A stretch of 64,000 nt of DNA, from NCBI GenBank assembly GCA_002842855.1, contig PHEE01000010.1, forward strand, positions 33,165 to 97,164, given 5' to 3'. The notes below the pieces were generated by a model that saw nothing but the letters and a program-made list of their open reading frames with translations, made no database searches and had not been told where the DNA came from. Shown one piece after another: positions 39,174-48,384 of the stretch. Source of the stretch: Alphaproteobacteria bacterium HGW-Alphaproteobacteria-4 (GTDB lineage: Bacteria > Pseudomonadota > Alphaproteobacteria > Rhodobacterales > Rhodobacteraceae). The position numbers and the translations under genes are program-made. Position 1 is the stretch's first letter; the number at the start of each line of letters is the position of its first letter.

Positions 39174-41510
39174 TCAGAACTGGGTCGAAATCGTCAGGTC
39201 AAAGTCCTGCACAACGTCATAGTCCTGCTTGATAAGCGCGCGCGAGAAGTTGAAGCGCAAGGGCCCGATCACCGTATCCCAGAACACCGAAACGCCAATG
39301 GATGAGCGCAGGTGCAAGGTGTCATCGACCGCCATCGAGGTGCCTGCCGTGTTGTTCAGCCCCCAGACCGACCCGACATCATAGAACACGCCGCCACTGA
39401 TGCCATATTCCTCGGGCAGGCCAAGCGGAAACTGCGCTTCCAGCCGGAGTGCCGCGTAGAAGTTGCCTCCCAGCGCGTCCTGATTGCCACCCGGGCTGAG
39501 ATCGCGCGGGCCATAGCCGTTCGGCTCAAAGCCACGCACCTTGCCGGTGCCCGAGAAACGGTCGAGAACGCGGCTGGTCTGCCCGCCCATCATGTTCACC
39601 GCGCCGCCTTCCAGTTCGGCGCGCAGCGTGATCGCCTCGCGGAAGACCTTGGTTTGCGCCACCATCAGCGCGGTGGTGCGCAGCGATTGCACATCGCCGC
39701 CAACCCCTGCGAAATCCTGCCCAAAGCGGAATTGCAGCGAGGCGTTGGGGTTTAGCCCCGCAAGCCGCGAGTCATGCGTAAAGGTATAGCCCAGGGCACT
39801 TGATATCAGCGCACCGGCCTCTGCCTGCAGGATCGCGGATGATGTCGGGTTGACGTCGAAGAGATCGTCGCGCGCCGCCGAATAGCGCAGCTCAAGCCGC
39901 CCGTTGCGCGAAACCGGAAAGTCCAGCGCCACCAGAAGGCCAATCCGGTCGGTCTTGTAATACGAGAAATCGTTATCCGAGACCTTTTGCGAGGCATTGA
40001 ACTTGAACCGCAGATCGCGCCCCAGCAACTGCGGCTCAATGAAGGTGATCAGCGTGTTGGCATTGTTCGCCGCAGTCGAGAAGCTTAGCGCAACATACTG
40101 GCCGCGCCCGAGGAAATTTGATTCCTGCAAATTGACGTTGGCGCCAAAGCCTGCGGCCACACCATAGGTCGCGCCGAACGAAAGCGACCCGGTCGGCTTT
40201 TCGGCAACGTTCACATCGACCACGATCTGGTCGCTGGCCGAGCCCGGCCGGGTAGTGACATCGGCGGTGGCAAAAAAGCCGAGCGCGCGGATGCGTTCTG
40301 CGCCGTTGCGAATTTCGCGCGGGTTGAAGGGGTCGCCTTCAACCGTGCGGAACTGCCGCCGGATCACCTGATCCAGCGTCGTGGTATTGCCCTCGATGTC
40401 GATCCGCTCAACAAAGACTCGCGGGCCACGCACCAGTGCCAGCGTCAGATCAACCGTCAGATCGCGGTCATTGCGGGTGATGCGCGGCTCGATCTGCACA
40501 AAGGTCAGCCCCTTGTTCAGCGCAAGTGCCTCCATCCGCGTGATCGTGTTGTCGATGTCGGAGGGTGAATAGGTCGCGCCCGACTTAACCCTGACCTCGC
40601 GTTCAAACTCGGCGGCATCAACCCCGGCAATCTCGCTGATCGTGCGGATCGCCGCGAAGGAGTAGGGTTGGCCTTCCAGAACGTTGAAGGTCAGGAAAAA
40701 GGCGTTGCGCTCACGCGAGAACTCGGTTGAGACGCCGAGCACCTGAAAGTCGATGTATCCACGCGACCGGTAGAAGTCGGTCAGCAGCTGCTTGTCGAAA
40801 TCAACCCGCTCTGGCACGAACGAATCGCTGCGGATCAGTTTGCGGAAAATGCCCGCCTGTTTCGACCCGAGCACCTGCCGCAGGCGGACATCGGAAAACG
40901 CGCGGTTGCCGGTAAACGACAGTCGCTCGATCTCGGTCACCGCACCTTCGACGATCTCGAACGCGATATCGACACGGTTGCCTTCAAGCCGGATCAGCTT
41001 GGGCGTCACCCGCGCCGAAACGCGGCCCTGAGCCGAATAGGTTTCGGCGATTCTCTGCGCGTCAGCTTCAACTGTGGCGGGCGAATAGACCCGGCGCGAC
41101 TGCGAGCGGATCAGGCCCGCAAGTTCCTCGTCCTTGAGGATCTTGTTGCCTTCGAAGTTGATGATGTTGACGGTCGGATATTCGCGCACGCGGATCAACA
41201 AAGTTCCGCCCTGTGGCACGATCTCCACGCTTTCGAACAGGCCCGAGCCCTGAATCGCCTGGTAGGCGTCGTTCAGCGCTCCGGCGCTGACCGTGGCCCC
41301 CCGGGCGATTCCAGAGAGCTTGACCACAGTCGCGACCTCGATCCGTTCAAGCCCGCTGACCTGAATCGAAGAAAACGTGTAGCTTTGCGCCAGTGAGACA
41401 CCAGGCAAGGCGCCGTAAGCCATTGCAATCGCAAGGAAAAGGAGGCCAGTCCGCAAACGCCGCAATATGCGTGCGCCAACACCGCAGCCAAAACGCCGCA
41501 AGCTCGTCAT
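39174..41510 (-). CDS. bamA: Outer-membrane protein assembly factor BamA
   Basis: A 778-aa outer-membrane protein. There is a signal sequence (cleavage near SLAQ), then five POTRA domains (about 45-430) with typical IDIEGN-type strands, and a C-terminal 16-strand barrel containing the conserved VRGFEPNGYGPRD motif (VRGF box). It ends in TISTQF, with the terminal Phe used for outer-membrane sorting. It inserts beta-barrel proteins. Length is typical of alphaproteobacterial BamA. Confidence 0.95.
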   Translation of the reverse strand: MTSLRRFGCGVGARILRRLRTGLLFLAIAMAYGALPGVSLAQSYTFSSIQVSGLERIEVATVVKLSGIARGATVSAGALNDAYQAIQGSGLFESVEIVPQGGTLLIRVREYPTVNIINFEGNKILKDEELAGLIRSQSRRVYSPATVEADAQRIAETYSAQGRVSARVTPKLIRLEGNRVDIAFEIVEGAVTEIERLSFTGNRAFSDVRLRQVLGSKQAGIFRKLIRSDSFVPERVDFDKQLLTDFYRSRGYIDFQVLGVSTEFSRERNAFFLTFNVLEGQPYSFAAIRTISEIAGVDAAEFEREVRVKSGATYSPSDIDNTITRMEALALNKGLTFVQIEPRITRNDRDLTVDLTLALVRGPRVFVERIDIEGNTTTLDQVIRRQFRTVEGDPFNPREIRNGAERIRALGFFATADVTTRPGSASDQIVVDVNVAEKPTGSLSFGATYGVAAGFGANVNLQESNFLGRGQYVALSFSTAANNANTLITFIEPQLLGRDLRFKFNASQKVSDNDFSYYKTDRIGLLVALDFPVSRNGRLELRYSAARDDLFDVNPTSSAILQAEAGALISSALGYTFTHDSRLAGLNPNASLQFRFGQDFAGVGGDVQSLRTTALMVAQTKVFREAITLRAELEGGAVNMMGGQTSRVLDRFSGTGKVRGFEPNGYGPRDLSPGGNQDALGGNFYAALRLEAQFPLGLPEEYGISGGVFYDVGSVWGLNNTAGTSMAVDDTLHLRSSIGVSVFWDTVIGPLRFNFSRALIKQDYDVVQDFDLTISTQF

Positions 41511-41598
41511 CGTGATCTCCCGCCCAGGTGTAGATCTTATACTTGTGACTAGCCCGAATGGCGGGGCTTGTCAAAAGCCGCCGGCGCGGGAAATCGCC

Positions 41599-41769
41599 TT
41601 ACGGCTGGTGCATGTAGACCGGTGCGGGAAAACTGCGATCATAGAGCATGGTCCCGATCATGGCGGTGCCGGTAAGCGCCACGACAAGCGCAAGCGGCAC
41701 CAGCAGGCGGTCGAGGTTGATCTCGAACAGCAGCGACATTCCGCGGTAGCTTTCGGTGATCGTTTGCAT
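41599..41769 (-). CDS. 56-aa single-pass membrane protein between rseP and bamA
   Basis: A 56-residue protein: MQTITESYRGMSLLFEINLD, one hydrophobic helix (about 22-42, LLVPLALVVALTGTAMIGTML), and a short tail YDRSFPAPVYMHQP. AGAGGG lies about 8 nt before the ATG. It sits in the 330-nt gap between rseP and bamA in the same orientation, so it should be co-transcribed with envelope-assembly genes. I recall similar short proteins at this locus in Rhodobacteraceae, but no function is known to me. Confidence 0.7.
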   Translation of the reverse strand: MQTITESYRGMSLLFEINLDRLLVPLALVVALTGTAMIGTMLYDRSFPAPVYMHQP

Positions 41770-41839
41770 GGCGCACGCCCTCTTCTAGCCGTTTCAGACT
41801 AAGCGAGTTTTGTGGCGGAAATTGGGCGACGGGCCGGTA

Positions 41840-43192
41840 TCAGGGGCAGAAGATGTCGTTGTTAAGCCCAAACGCCATCAGCCCAAGCACGACCACCAGC
41901 CCGAGCGTCATCAGCACGTTCAGCACCCGCTCGGCGGGCGGTTTGCCGGTGATCGCCTCCCAGGCGTGAAACACCAGATGCCCGCCGTCGAGCACAGGGA
42001 TCGGGAACAGGTTCAAAAGGCCCACCGCGGTCGAAAGCATCGCAACAAACCAGATAAAGTTGCCAAGCCCAGCCGAGGCCGCTTGCGCCGAGGTTTCGGC
42101 AATGCCGATCGGGCCGCGCAGGTTGCAGCTTGAAATTGCACCGGTAAGCATGTTCCACATGCCCGAAAGCGACGAACGCGCGATGAACCAGGTTTCCGAA
42201 GCGCCGCCCTGCACGGCCTCAAGCAGGCTGGTGCGGCGGGTTTCGGGGCTGAAGAACAGATCGCCCGTGGCGCCGATCAGCCAGCGCGTTTCAAAACCGC
42301 CGTCGCGCAGCGGCAGGTCGGTGCGGCGCGGCGTAAGCGTGACCGAGAGGCTTTCGCCCGGCGCCATTCCGGGGCGCCAGATGGTTAGATCAAGCGAGGC
42401 GCCATCGGCGGCAAGCACTGCCGCCTGCAAGTCGGCAAAACGCACCAGCGGCGACCCGCCCGCAGTCATGACCACATCACCCGGTTGCAGGCCCGCATCT
42501 GCCGCGGCACTTCCCGCGCCGATCCCCGACAGCCGCGCAGGGAACAACGCAGGCCCGGCAACCTCAAGGGTCTGCCCGCCGCGTTCGACCACATAGGGCA
42601 GCGCCGGGATGGCAGGCACGGTTTCAACGGCGTCGCGCACCGCCGGATAATCGGGCGTGGCGATACCCGCCACCGACACGATGCGGTCGCCCGGCCGGAT
42701 ATCGAGGGCACCACCCGGCAGTTGCGCCACGGCGCCCACGGTCGGCACGTCAGTGGCGGTTCCGGTCCACAGAAACACCCCGGCAAAGATCAGAATCGAC
42801 AGCACGAAGTTGAACACCGGCCCCGCAGCCACCGTTGCCGCGCGCGCCCAGACCGGGGCGCCGTGCATGGTGTGGCGCCGCTCGTCGTCGGTCATGTGCG
42901 CCAGAGCCTCAACGTCGGCCCCTGCCGATGCCGCGTTGGCATCACCCAGAAACTTCACATATCCCCCGAGCGGAATCGCCGCGATCTGCCAGCGGGTGCC
43001 GTGCAGATCGATATGGCTGATCAGCCGTGGCCCGAACCCGAGCGAAAACACCTCGGCCCGGATGCCGGTCAACCGCCCGATGATGTAGTGGCCGAATTCA
43101 TGCACGGTGACGATCACCAAAAGCGCTGCCACAAAGGCGGCGATCGTATAGAGAAGGTTGCCGAAATCGGGCAGCAGGGTAATGAAATCCAC
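41840..43192 (-). CDS. rseP: Site-2 membrane metalloprotease RseP
   Basis: A 450-aa inner-membrane zinc protease that performs regulated intramembrane proteolysis, for example of anti-sigma factors. The zinc motif HEFGH (31-35) is in TM1. Two PDZ-like domains lie in the periplasm (about 125-340). The third zinc ligand motif is LDGGHL near residue 400. A GTG start at 43192 is indicated by AAAAGGA upstream. It starts 4 nt after the dxr stop. Confidence 0.94.
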   Translation of the reverse strand: MDFITLLPDFGNLLYTIAAFVAALLVIVTVHEFGHYIIGRLTGIRAEVFSLGFGPRLISHIDLHGTRWQIAAIPLGGYVKFLGDANAASAGADVEALAHMTDDERRHTMHGAPVWARAATVAAGPVFNFVLSILIFAGVFLWTGTATDVPTVGAVAQLPGGALDIRPGDRIVSVAGIATPDYPAVRDAVETVPAIPALPYVVERGGQTLEVAGPALFPARLSGIGAGSAAADAGLQPGDVVMTAGGSPLVRFADLQAAVLAADGASLDLTIWRPGMAPGESLSVTLTPRRTDLPLRDGGFETRWLIGATGDLFFSPETRRTSLLEAVQGGASETWFIARSSLSGMWNMLTGAISSCNLRGPIGIAETSAQAASAGLGNFIWFVAMLSTAVGLLNLFPIPVLDGGHLVFHAWEAITGKPPAERVLNVLMTLGLVVVLGLMAFGLNNDIFCP

Positions 43193-43195
43193 GCA

Positions 43196-44374
43196 CTAGT
43201 CCTTTTCTTGGCCAATCAGCGCCCGCGCCACCGCGCGCGCCTCGGCATCGGTTTGCAGCACCATATCTAGACTTGTCGCGGCATTTCCAAGGCTTTGGCG
43301 CGTAACCATTTTGTCAATCGTGCCTTCAACCAGCCCCGCCATATCCATAAAGCCAACTTGACCTGCAATAAACGAATCGAGCGCCACTTCCTTGGCGGCG
43401 TTGAAGACCGCCCCGGCCAGCCCGCGCAGTTCCATCACCTCGCGCGCCAGCCTGAGCGCGGGCCAACGCAGCGGGTCGGGCGCGCGAAACGAAAGCTGCC
43501 CGAGCGCCGCAAGGTCAAGCCGCGGCACGGGAAGGGCTGCGCGCAAAGGCCAGTTCAGCGCATAGCCGATGGCGTGGCGCATGTCGGGCGCGCCCAGATG
43601 CGCCATCAGCGCGCCATCGGCAAAGCCCACCAGCGCGTGCACGATGCTTTCGGGGTGCACCAGCACCTCGATCTGCGCCGGGTTCACGCCAAAAAATTCT
43701 CGCGTCTCGATCAATTCCATCGCCTTGTTGAACATCGAGGCGGAGTCGATGGTGATGCGCTGGCCCATCGCCCATGTCGGGTGGTTCGAGGCCTCGGCCA
43801 CGGTGGCCCGCGCCAGCCGCTCCAGCGGCCAATCCCGAAACGCACCGCCCGAGGCGGTGATGATGACGCGCTCGACTGCGGCGATGTCTTCGCCCGCCAA
43901 AGCCTGAAACACCGCCGAATGTTCGCTGTCGACCGGCAGAATGCGCGCGCCGTGCCGCGCCGCCTCGGCCAGCAGCAGCGGCCCGGCGGTGACCAGGCTT
44001 TCCTTGTTGGCCAGCGCCAGGGTGCCGCCGTGGCGCAGCGCGCGAAACCCCGGCGCAAGGCCCGCCGCGCCGATGATCGCGCTCATCACCCAGTCGGCGG
44101 GGCGATCGGCGGCCTCCAGCAGCGCCGCCGCACCCGCCGCCGCCTCGACGCCGCTGCCCGCAAGGGCCGCGCGCAAATCGGGAAGGCAATCATCGTGCGC
44201 GGTAACCGCCACTTCGGCGCCCAAGGCGCGCGCTTGCGCCGCCAGCCGCGCCACATTGCGCCCGCCGGTCAGCGCAACGGTGCGAAATGCCGCGCGCCCG
44301 CCCTGCCGCATCAGCAGATCAAAGGTGCTCTCGCCGATCGAGCCGGTGGCGCCGAACACCGAAATGCTGCGCAT
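43196..44374 (-). CDS. dxr: 1-deoxy-D-xylulose 5-phosphate reductoisomerase
   Basis: A 392-aa NADPH enzyme, the committed step of the MEP isoprenoid route. The NADPH loop is GATGSIGEST (8-17). The metal-binding ILPVDSEHSAVFQAL supplies the Asp and Glu, followed by ITASGGAFRDW and MGQRITIDSASMFNKAMELIE. Length is standard. It precedes rseP and follows cdsA by 3 nt. Confidence 0.95.
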   Translation of the reverse strand: MRSISVFGATGSIGESTFDLLMRQGGRAAFRTVALTGGRNVARLAAQARALGAEVAVTAHDDCLPDLRAALAGSGVEAAAGAAALLEAADRPADWVMSAIIGAAGLAPGFRALRHGGTLALANKESLVTAGPLLLAEAARHGARILPVDSEHSAVFQALAGEDIAAVERVIITASGGAFRDWPLERLARATVAEASNHPTWAMGQRITIDSASMFNKAMELIETREFFGVNPAQIEVLVHPESIVHALVGFADGALMAHLGAPDMRHAIGYALNWPLRAALPVPRLDLAALGQLSFRAPDPLRWPALRLAREVMELRGLAGAVFNAAKEVALDSFIAGQVGFMDMAGLVEGTIDKMVTRQSLGNAATSLDMVLQTDAEARAVARALIGQEKD

Positions 44375-44377
44375 CGC

Positions 44378-45169
44378 CTAGCCCCCGATCTGCGGCAGCA
44401 CTTGCACGAGGCCCAGCACCAGCACCGCCAGCACCGCCCCGGTCAGAGCATCGAACCGGTCAAGCGCGCCGCCGTGGCCGGGAATGAGGTTCGAGCTGTC
44501 TTTGACCCCGGCGCGCCGCTTGATCCAGCTTTCCATGATGTCGCCCAGCTGGCCTGCAAAGGCCACCAGCGGCGACAGCACCACCAGCACCCAGGGCCCC
44601 TGCCCGGCCAGCGCGAAACCCGCGCCCACCGCCGCCGCACCCAGCCAGCCTGCGATGGTGCCCGACCAGGTCTTCTTCGGGCTGATGGCAGGCCAGAACT
44701 TTGGCCCACCCAACCCTTTGCCCGCAAAATACCCGGCCAGATCCGAGGCTATGACCACCGCCAGCAGCCACAGAATCGTCGCCAGCCCCGCGCCTTCGCG
44801 CAGTGCCACCATGGCGTAGCCGCTTAGCATCAGGGCAAGCGCATAGGCCGCCACCACCTGCGGGTGCAGCCGGGGGCGCAGAAACGATACCAGCCCCGGC
44901 ACCGTCAGCAGCGCCAGCGCGAAGGGCGAATGCAGCGCCAGCACCAAAGCCAGCGACGTGCCCGCCAGCCCCGCCAGCGCCAGTGCCCCGCGCCGCCGTT
45001 TTGGCGCGCTCATCCGCGCCAGTTCCCACACCATCACCGCCGTGATCGCCACCACCAGCGCCGAAAACCACAGGCCCCCCACCCAGATTGCGCCGCCGCC
45101 CACGGCGGTCATCACCAGCGCCGAGGCAAACCGCGCCGGAAGGTCGCGCCATGTGCCCGGCGCGCTCAT
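44378..45169 (-). CDS. cdsA: Phosphatidate cytidylyltransferase
   Basis: A 263-aa inner-membrane enzyme making CDP-diacylglycerol from CTP and phosphatidic acid. It has seven or eight TM segments and the CDP-DAG synthase signature near the C-terminus, KDSSNLIPGHGGALDRFDAL. SPKKTWSGTIAGWLG is the second conserved motif. The ATG overlaps the uppS stop by 4 nt, fixing the start; the longer upstream frame overlaps uppS. Confidence 0.94.
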   Translation of the reverse strand: MSAPGTWRDLPARFASALVMTAVGGGAIWVGGLWFSALVVAITAVMVWELARMSAPKRRRGALALAGLAGTSLALVLALHSPFALALLTVPGLVSFLRPRLHPQVVAAYALALMLSGYAMVALREGAGLATILWLLAVVIASDLAGYFAGKGLGGPKFWPAISPKKTWSGTIAGWLGAAAVGAGFALAGQGPWVLVVLSPLVAFAGQLGDIMESWIKRRAGVKDSSNLIPGHGGALDRFDALTGAVLAVLVLGLVQVLPQIGG

Positions 45170-45909
45170 GCCTTTGCCCCGCCAAAGCGACGGTCGCGCC
45201 CGGCAAAACGGTCGAGAATCGCGGCCAACTCGTCTCGGGTGAAATCGGGCCAGAGTGTGGGGGTGAACTCGTATTCGGCATAGGCCGCCTGCCATGGCAG
45301 GAAATTGGAGGTGCGCATTTCACCCGAGGTGCGGATCACCAGATCAGGATCTGGCAGATCGGCGGTATCGAGCCGCGCCGCCAGCGCCGCCTCGCCCGCG
45401 TCTTCCAGCGCCAGCCGCCCGGCAGCCACATCGCCCGCCAACCGAACCGCCGCGCGCGCCAGTTCATCACGCCCGCCATAGTTGATCGCCACGGTCAGAT
45501 TGAGCAGCGTGTTGCCTGCGGTGCGCGCCTCGATGGCGGACATGAGCGCCTGCAACCGTGGCTCCAGCCGGGCACGCCCGCCAATGAAACGCAACCTCAC
45601 CCCTTGTGCGCTCAGCCGATCGGCCTCGTTCTCGATGTAGCGGCCAAAAAGCGACATCAGGCCGATCACTTCTTCGGTCGATCGCTTCCAGTTTTCGGTG
45701 GAAAAGGCGTAGATCGTCAGCCAACGGATACCGAGTGACGGGCAAGCCTGCACGATTTCACGCACCCGTTCGGCGCCGCGGCGGTGGCCGACCAGCCGTG
45801 GCCAACCGCGGTTGGTTGCCCAGCGGCCATTGCCATCCATGATGATCGCCACATGGCTGGCGTGGGGCCCGGAGGTCACGGCAGCGTCTGACGCCTTCTT
45901 TCTGGCCAT
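45166..45909 (-). CDS. uppS: Undecaprenyl diphosphate synthase
   Basis: A 247-aa cis-prenyltransferase producing the C55 lipid carrier for peptidoglycan and O-antigen. The catalytic motif is IIMDGNGRWA (about 25), followed by GHRRGAERVRE, TIYAFSTENWKR and the C-terminal LVIRTSGEMRTSNFLPWQ. In that last segment the usual Arg-x-Ser-Asn pattern is present. The ATG at 45909 is preferred because it gives the standard length. Confidence 0.94.
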   Translation of the reverse strand: MARKKASDAAVTSGPHASHVAIIMDGNGRWATNRGWPRLVGHRRGAERVREIVQACPSLGIRWLTIYAFSTENWKRSTEEVIGLMSLFGRYIENEADRLSAQGVRLRFIGGRARLEPRLQALMSAIEARTAGNTLLNLTVAINYGGRDELARAAVRLAGDVAAGRLALEDAGEAALAARLDTADLPDPDLVIRTSGEMRTSNFLPWQAAYAEYEFTPTLWPDFTRDELAAILDRFAGRDRRFGGAKA

Positions 45910-45939
45910 TGGCCCCGCCCCTGTCGGTTGCACGCGGGT

Positions 45940-46503
45940 CTAGACCTGCATGATCTCCGCCTGTTTGGCATCCAGCGCGCGGTCGATTGCCGCAATCGCC
46001 TTGTTGGTAAGTTCCTGCACTTCGTCGTGCCACATCTTCTGGTCGTCTTCCGACATCCCCGCGGCCTTGGCCTTCTTGATATGGTCCATGCCGTCGCGAC
46101 GCACGTTGCGCACCGCAATACGGGCATTTTCGGCGTAATGCGCCGCAACCTTGGTCAACTCGCGCCGACGTTCTTCATTCAACTCGGGAATCGGCAGCAT
46201 CACGATGGTGCCGTTAAGCTGCGGGTTGATGCCGATGCCCGAATCGCGAATGGCCTTGTCAACCTTGCTGACCAGCGCCTTGTCCCAGACGTTGAGCGTG
46301 ACCATGCGCGGCTCGGGCACGTTGATGGTGCCAACCTGATTGAGCGGGGTCATGGTGCCATAGGCATCAACCATCACCGGGTCGAGGATCGAGGCCGAGG
46401 CGCGCCCGGTGCGCAGGCTGGCGAATTCGTGGTGCAGCGCGTGCAACGCGCCATCCATGCGGCGACCGAGGTCGTCAATGTCGATGTCGAGATCGTCTGA
46501 CAT
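45940..46503 (-). CDS. frr: Ribosome recycling factor
   Basis: A 187-aa protein that splits post-termination ribosomes with EF-G. The two-domain L shape is evident: a long three-helix bundle, and the inserted domain starting at [50 protein letters not shown] is the conserved helix (key part RRELTKVA). Standard length; 63 nt downstream of pyrH. Confidence 0.96.
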   Translation of the reverse strand: MSDDLDIDIDDLGRRMDGALHALHHEFASLRTGRASASILDPVMVDAYGTMTPLNQVGTINVPEPRMVTLNVWDKALVSKVDKAIRDSGIGINPQLNGTIVMLPIPELNEERRRELTKVAAHYAENARIAVRNVRRDGMDHIKKAKAAGMSEDDQKMWHDEVQELTNKAIAAIDRALDAKQAEIMQV

Positions 46504-46566
46504 GGGATTTCCCCCCTTGTTACAGGCACCAAAGCGGTTCTAGCGGCTTCGCACGGGTTTGGAAAG

Positions 46567-47298
46567 TCAGCCCTGCACGCGGGTATAGGTGCCCTGCCCG
46601 CTGAGCACGCCACGAAAACCGCCGGGCTCGTCGAGGCTGAATACGATGATCGGCAAGTTGTTGTCGCGGGCCAGCGCAATGGCGCTGGCATCCATCACGC
46701 CAAGGTGCTTTTGCAGCACCTCGTCGTAGCTCACGGTCTCATAGCGCTTGGCGTCGGGAAATTTCTTGGGGTCCTTGTCATAGACACCGTCAACCTTGGT
46801 GCCTTTGAAAATCGCTTCGCAGCCCATTTCGTTGGCGCGCAGGGTCGCGGCGGTATCGGTGGTGAAATAGGGGTTACCGGTGCCGGCGGCAAAAATGCAG
46901 ACCCGCTTTTTCTCAAGGTGTCGAATGGCGCGACGGCGGATGTAGGGCTCGCAAACCTGATCCATGGGAATCGCGCTGATCACGCGGGTAAAGATGCCCT
47001 CGGCCTCAAGCGCTGCCTGCATGCCAAGCGCGTTCATCACGGTGGCGAGCATGCCCATGTAGTCGGCGGTGGCCCGCTCCATGCCTTGCGCGGCGCCCTG
47101 CAACCCCCGGAAGATGTTGCCGCCGCCAATCACCATGCAGATCTCGACCCCGAGATCATGCACCGTTTTCACTTCGTGCGCGATCCGCGCCACGGTCGGC
47201 GGGTGCAGGCCATAACCCTGATCGCCCATCAGCGCCTCGCCCGAGATCTTCAACATCACCCGTTTGTAAGCCACTTTCGGCTCGCTCGCGTTGCCCAT
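46567..47298 (-). CDS. pyrH: UMP kinase
   Basis: A 243-aa hexameric amino-acid-kinase-fold enzyme converting UMP to UDP. Motifs are [23 protein letters not shown], the [15 protein letters not shown]-regulation region, [16 protein letters not shown] and [12 protein letters not shown]. ATGs at 47313 and 47298 are both possible; 47298 gives the family length and has a G-rich site upstream. It is the first gene of the envelope operon and divergent from miaA. Confidence 0.95.
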   Translation of the reverse strand: MGNASEPKVAYKRVMLKISGEALMGDQGYGLHPPTVARIAHEVKTVHDLGVEICMVIGGGNIFRGLQGAAQGMERATADYMGMLATVMNALGMQAALEAEGIFTRVISAIPMDQVCEPYIRRRAIRHLEKKRVCIFAAGTGNPYFTTDTAATLRANEMGCEAIFKGTKVDGVYDKDPKKFPDAKRYETVSYDEVLQKHLGVMDASAIALARDNNLPIIVFSLDEPGGFRGVLSGQGTYTRVQG

Positions 47299-47390
47299 TT
47301 CCGCCCCCGCCATGCCCTGTTGCCATCGGCGCGCAAATTGTCGCAAATGGCGGGCGGGTTCAACCGCAGCTTGGAGCGAAATCAAAAAAC

Positions 47391-48284
47391 TTGCGCGCAG
47401 CCGCCGAAGTCTTTGACCCCGACCGCGTCGCCCCCGGCCGCCATGTGCTGATTGCGGGGCCGACCGCCAGTGGTAAATCCGCGCTCGCACTTGCCTTGGC
47501 GCGCGCGCAAGGCGGGGTCGTGGTCAATGCGGATGCACTGCAAGTGTGGTCGTGCTGGCGGGTGCTGACGGCGCGGCCCTCGGGGGCGGATGAGGCGGGC
47601 GCACCGCACGCGCTTTATGGCCACATCGCGCCGGGGGCCGAGTATTCGGTGGGTCACTGGCTGCGCGAGGTATCAGTGCTGCTGGCCACCGGGCAGCGGC
47701 TGATCGTGACCGGCGGCACCGGGCTCTATCTTTCGGCGCTGACTGAGGGGCTGGCCGAAATCCCTGCCACCCCGCCCGAGGTGCGCGCGCGTGCCGACGC
47801 GCGGCGGGCACATGAGGGTGCAGGCGCGCTGCTGGCCGAGCTTGACCCCGACACCGCCGCTCGGATCGACCCGCTGAACCCGGTGCGCATTCAGCGGGCG
47901 TGGGAGGTGCAGGCAGCGACCGGGCGCGGGCTGGCGGCATGGCAACGCGATACCCCGGCGCCGCTCTTGCCGCTTGCGGCCTGCACCGCCTTGCTGATCG
48001 AGACCGACCGCGACCGCCTTGCCGCGCGCATCGACGCGCGTTTTGCCGCGATGCTCGGCGCAGGCGCGCTTGATGAAGCGCGCGCAGTGTTGCCCTGCTG
48101 GAACCCCGTTGCCCCCTGGGCGCGCGCGATCGGCGCGCCCGAACTGGTCGCTCATCTGCGCGGCGAAATGACACTTGCGGCTGCAACCGAAGCCGCGCAG
48201 GCCGCAACGCGGCAATATGCCAAACGGCAACGCACATGGTTTCGTGGCCGGATGCGCGGCTGGCACAAGATCATGGGTGCATGA
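47391..48284 (+). CDS. miaA: tRNA dimethylallyltransferase
   Basis: A 297-aa enzyme that adds dimethylallyl to A37 of tRNAs reading UNN codons. The P-loop is [13 protein letters not shown] (about 22-34), with [21 protein letters not shown] and [15 protein letters not shown] near the end. Asp replaces nothing essential in the DALQ motif. No ATG fits: the first in-frame start before the P-loop is TTG at 47391, with GGAG about 14 nt upstream, so the exact N-terminus is uncertain. Confidence 0.92.
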   Translation: MRAAAEVFDPDRVAPGRHVLIAGPTASGKSALALALARAQGGVVVNADALQVWSCWRVLTARPSGADEAGAPHALYGHIAPGAEYSVGHWLREVSVLLATGQRLIVTGGTGLYLSALTEGLAEIPATPPEVRARADARRAHEGAGALLAELDPDTAARIDPLNPVRIQRAWEVQAATGRGLAAWQRDTPAPLLPLAACTALLIETDRDRLAARIDARFAAMLGAGALDEARAVLPCWNPVAPWARAIGAPELVAHLRGEMTLAAATEAAQAATRQYAKRQRTWFRGRMRGWHKIMGA

Positions 48285-48293
48285 GCGCAGATC

Positions 48294-48340
48294 AGTGCCT
48301 TTCCGCCAACGCCGCTATTTTTTCTTTCAAAATAGGCACT
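48294..48340. promoter_or_regulatory. Nested inverted repeats upstream of the AraC-family gene
   Basis: An outer pair AGTGCCT (48294-48300) and AGGCACT (48334-48340) encloses an inner AT-rich pair CTATTTT (48315-48321) and AAAATAG (48329-48335) with a 7-nt centre. This could be an operator for the downstream regulator or a leader hairpin. There is no T-run beyond the outer arm, so it is not an obvious miaA terminator. Confidence 0.5.
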
Positions 48341-48384
48341 TCGCCGGTATTCTTCGCGCACTCACTGCCAAGAGGCGCGCCATC

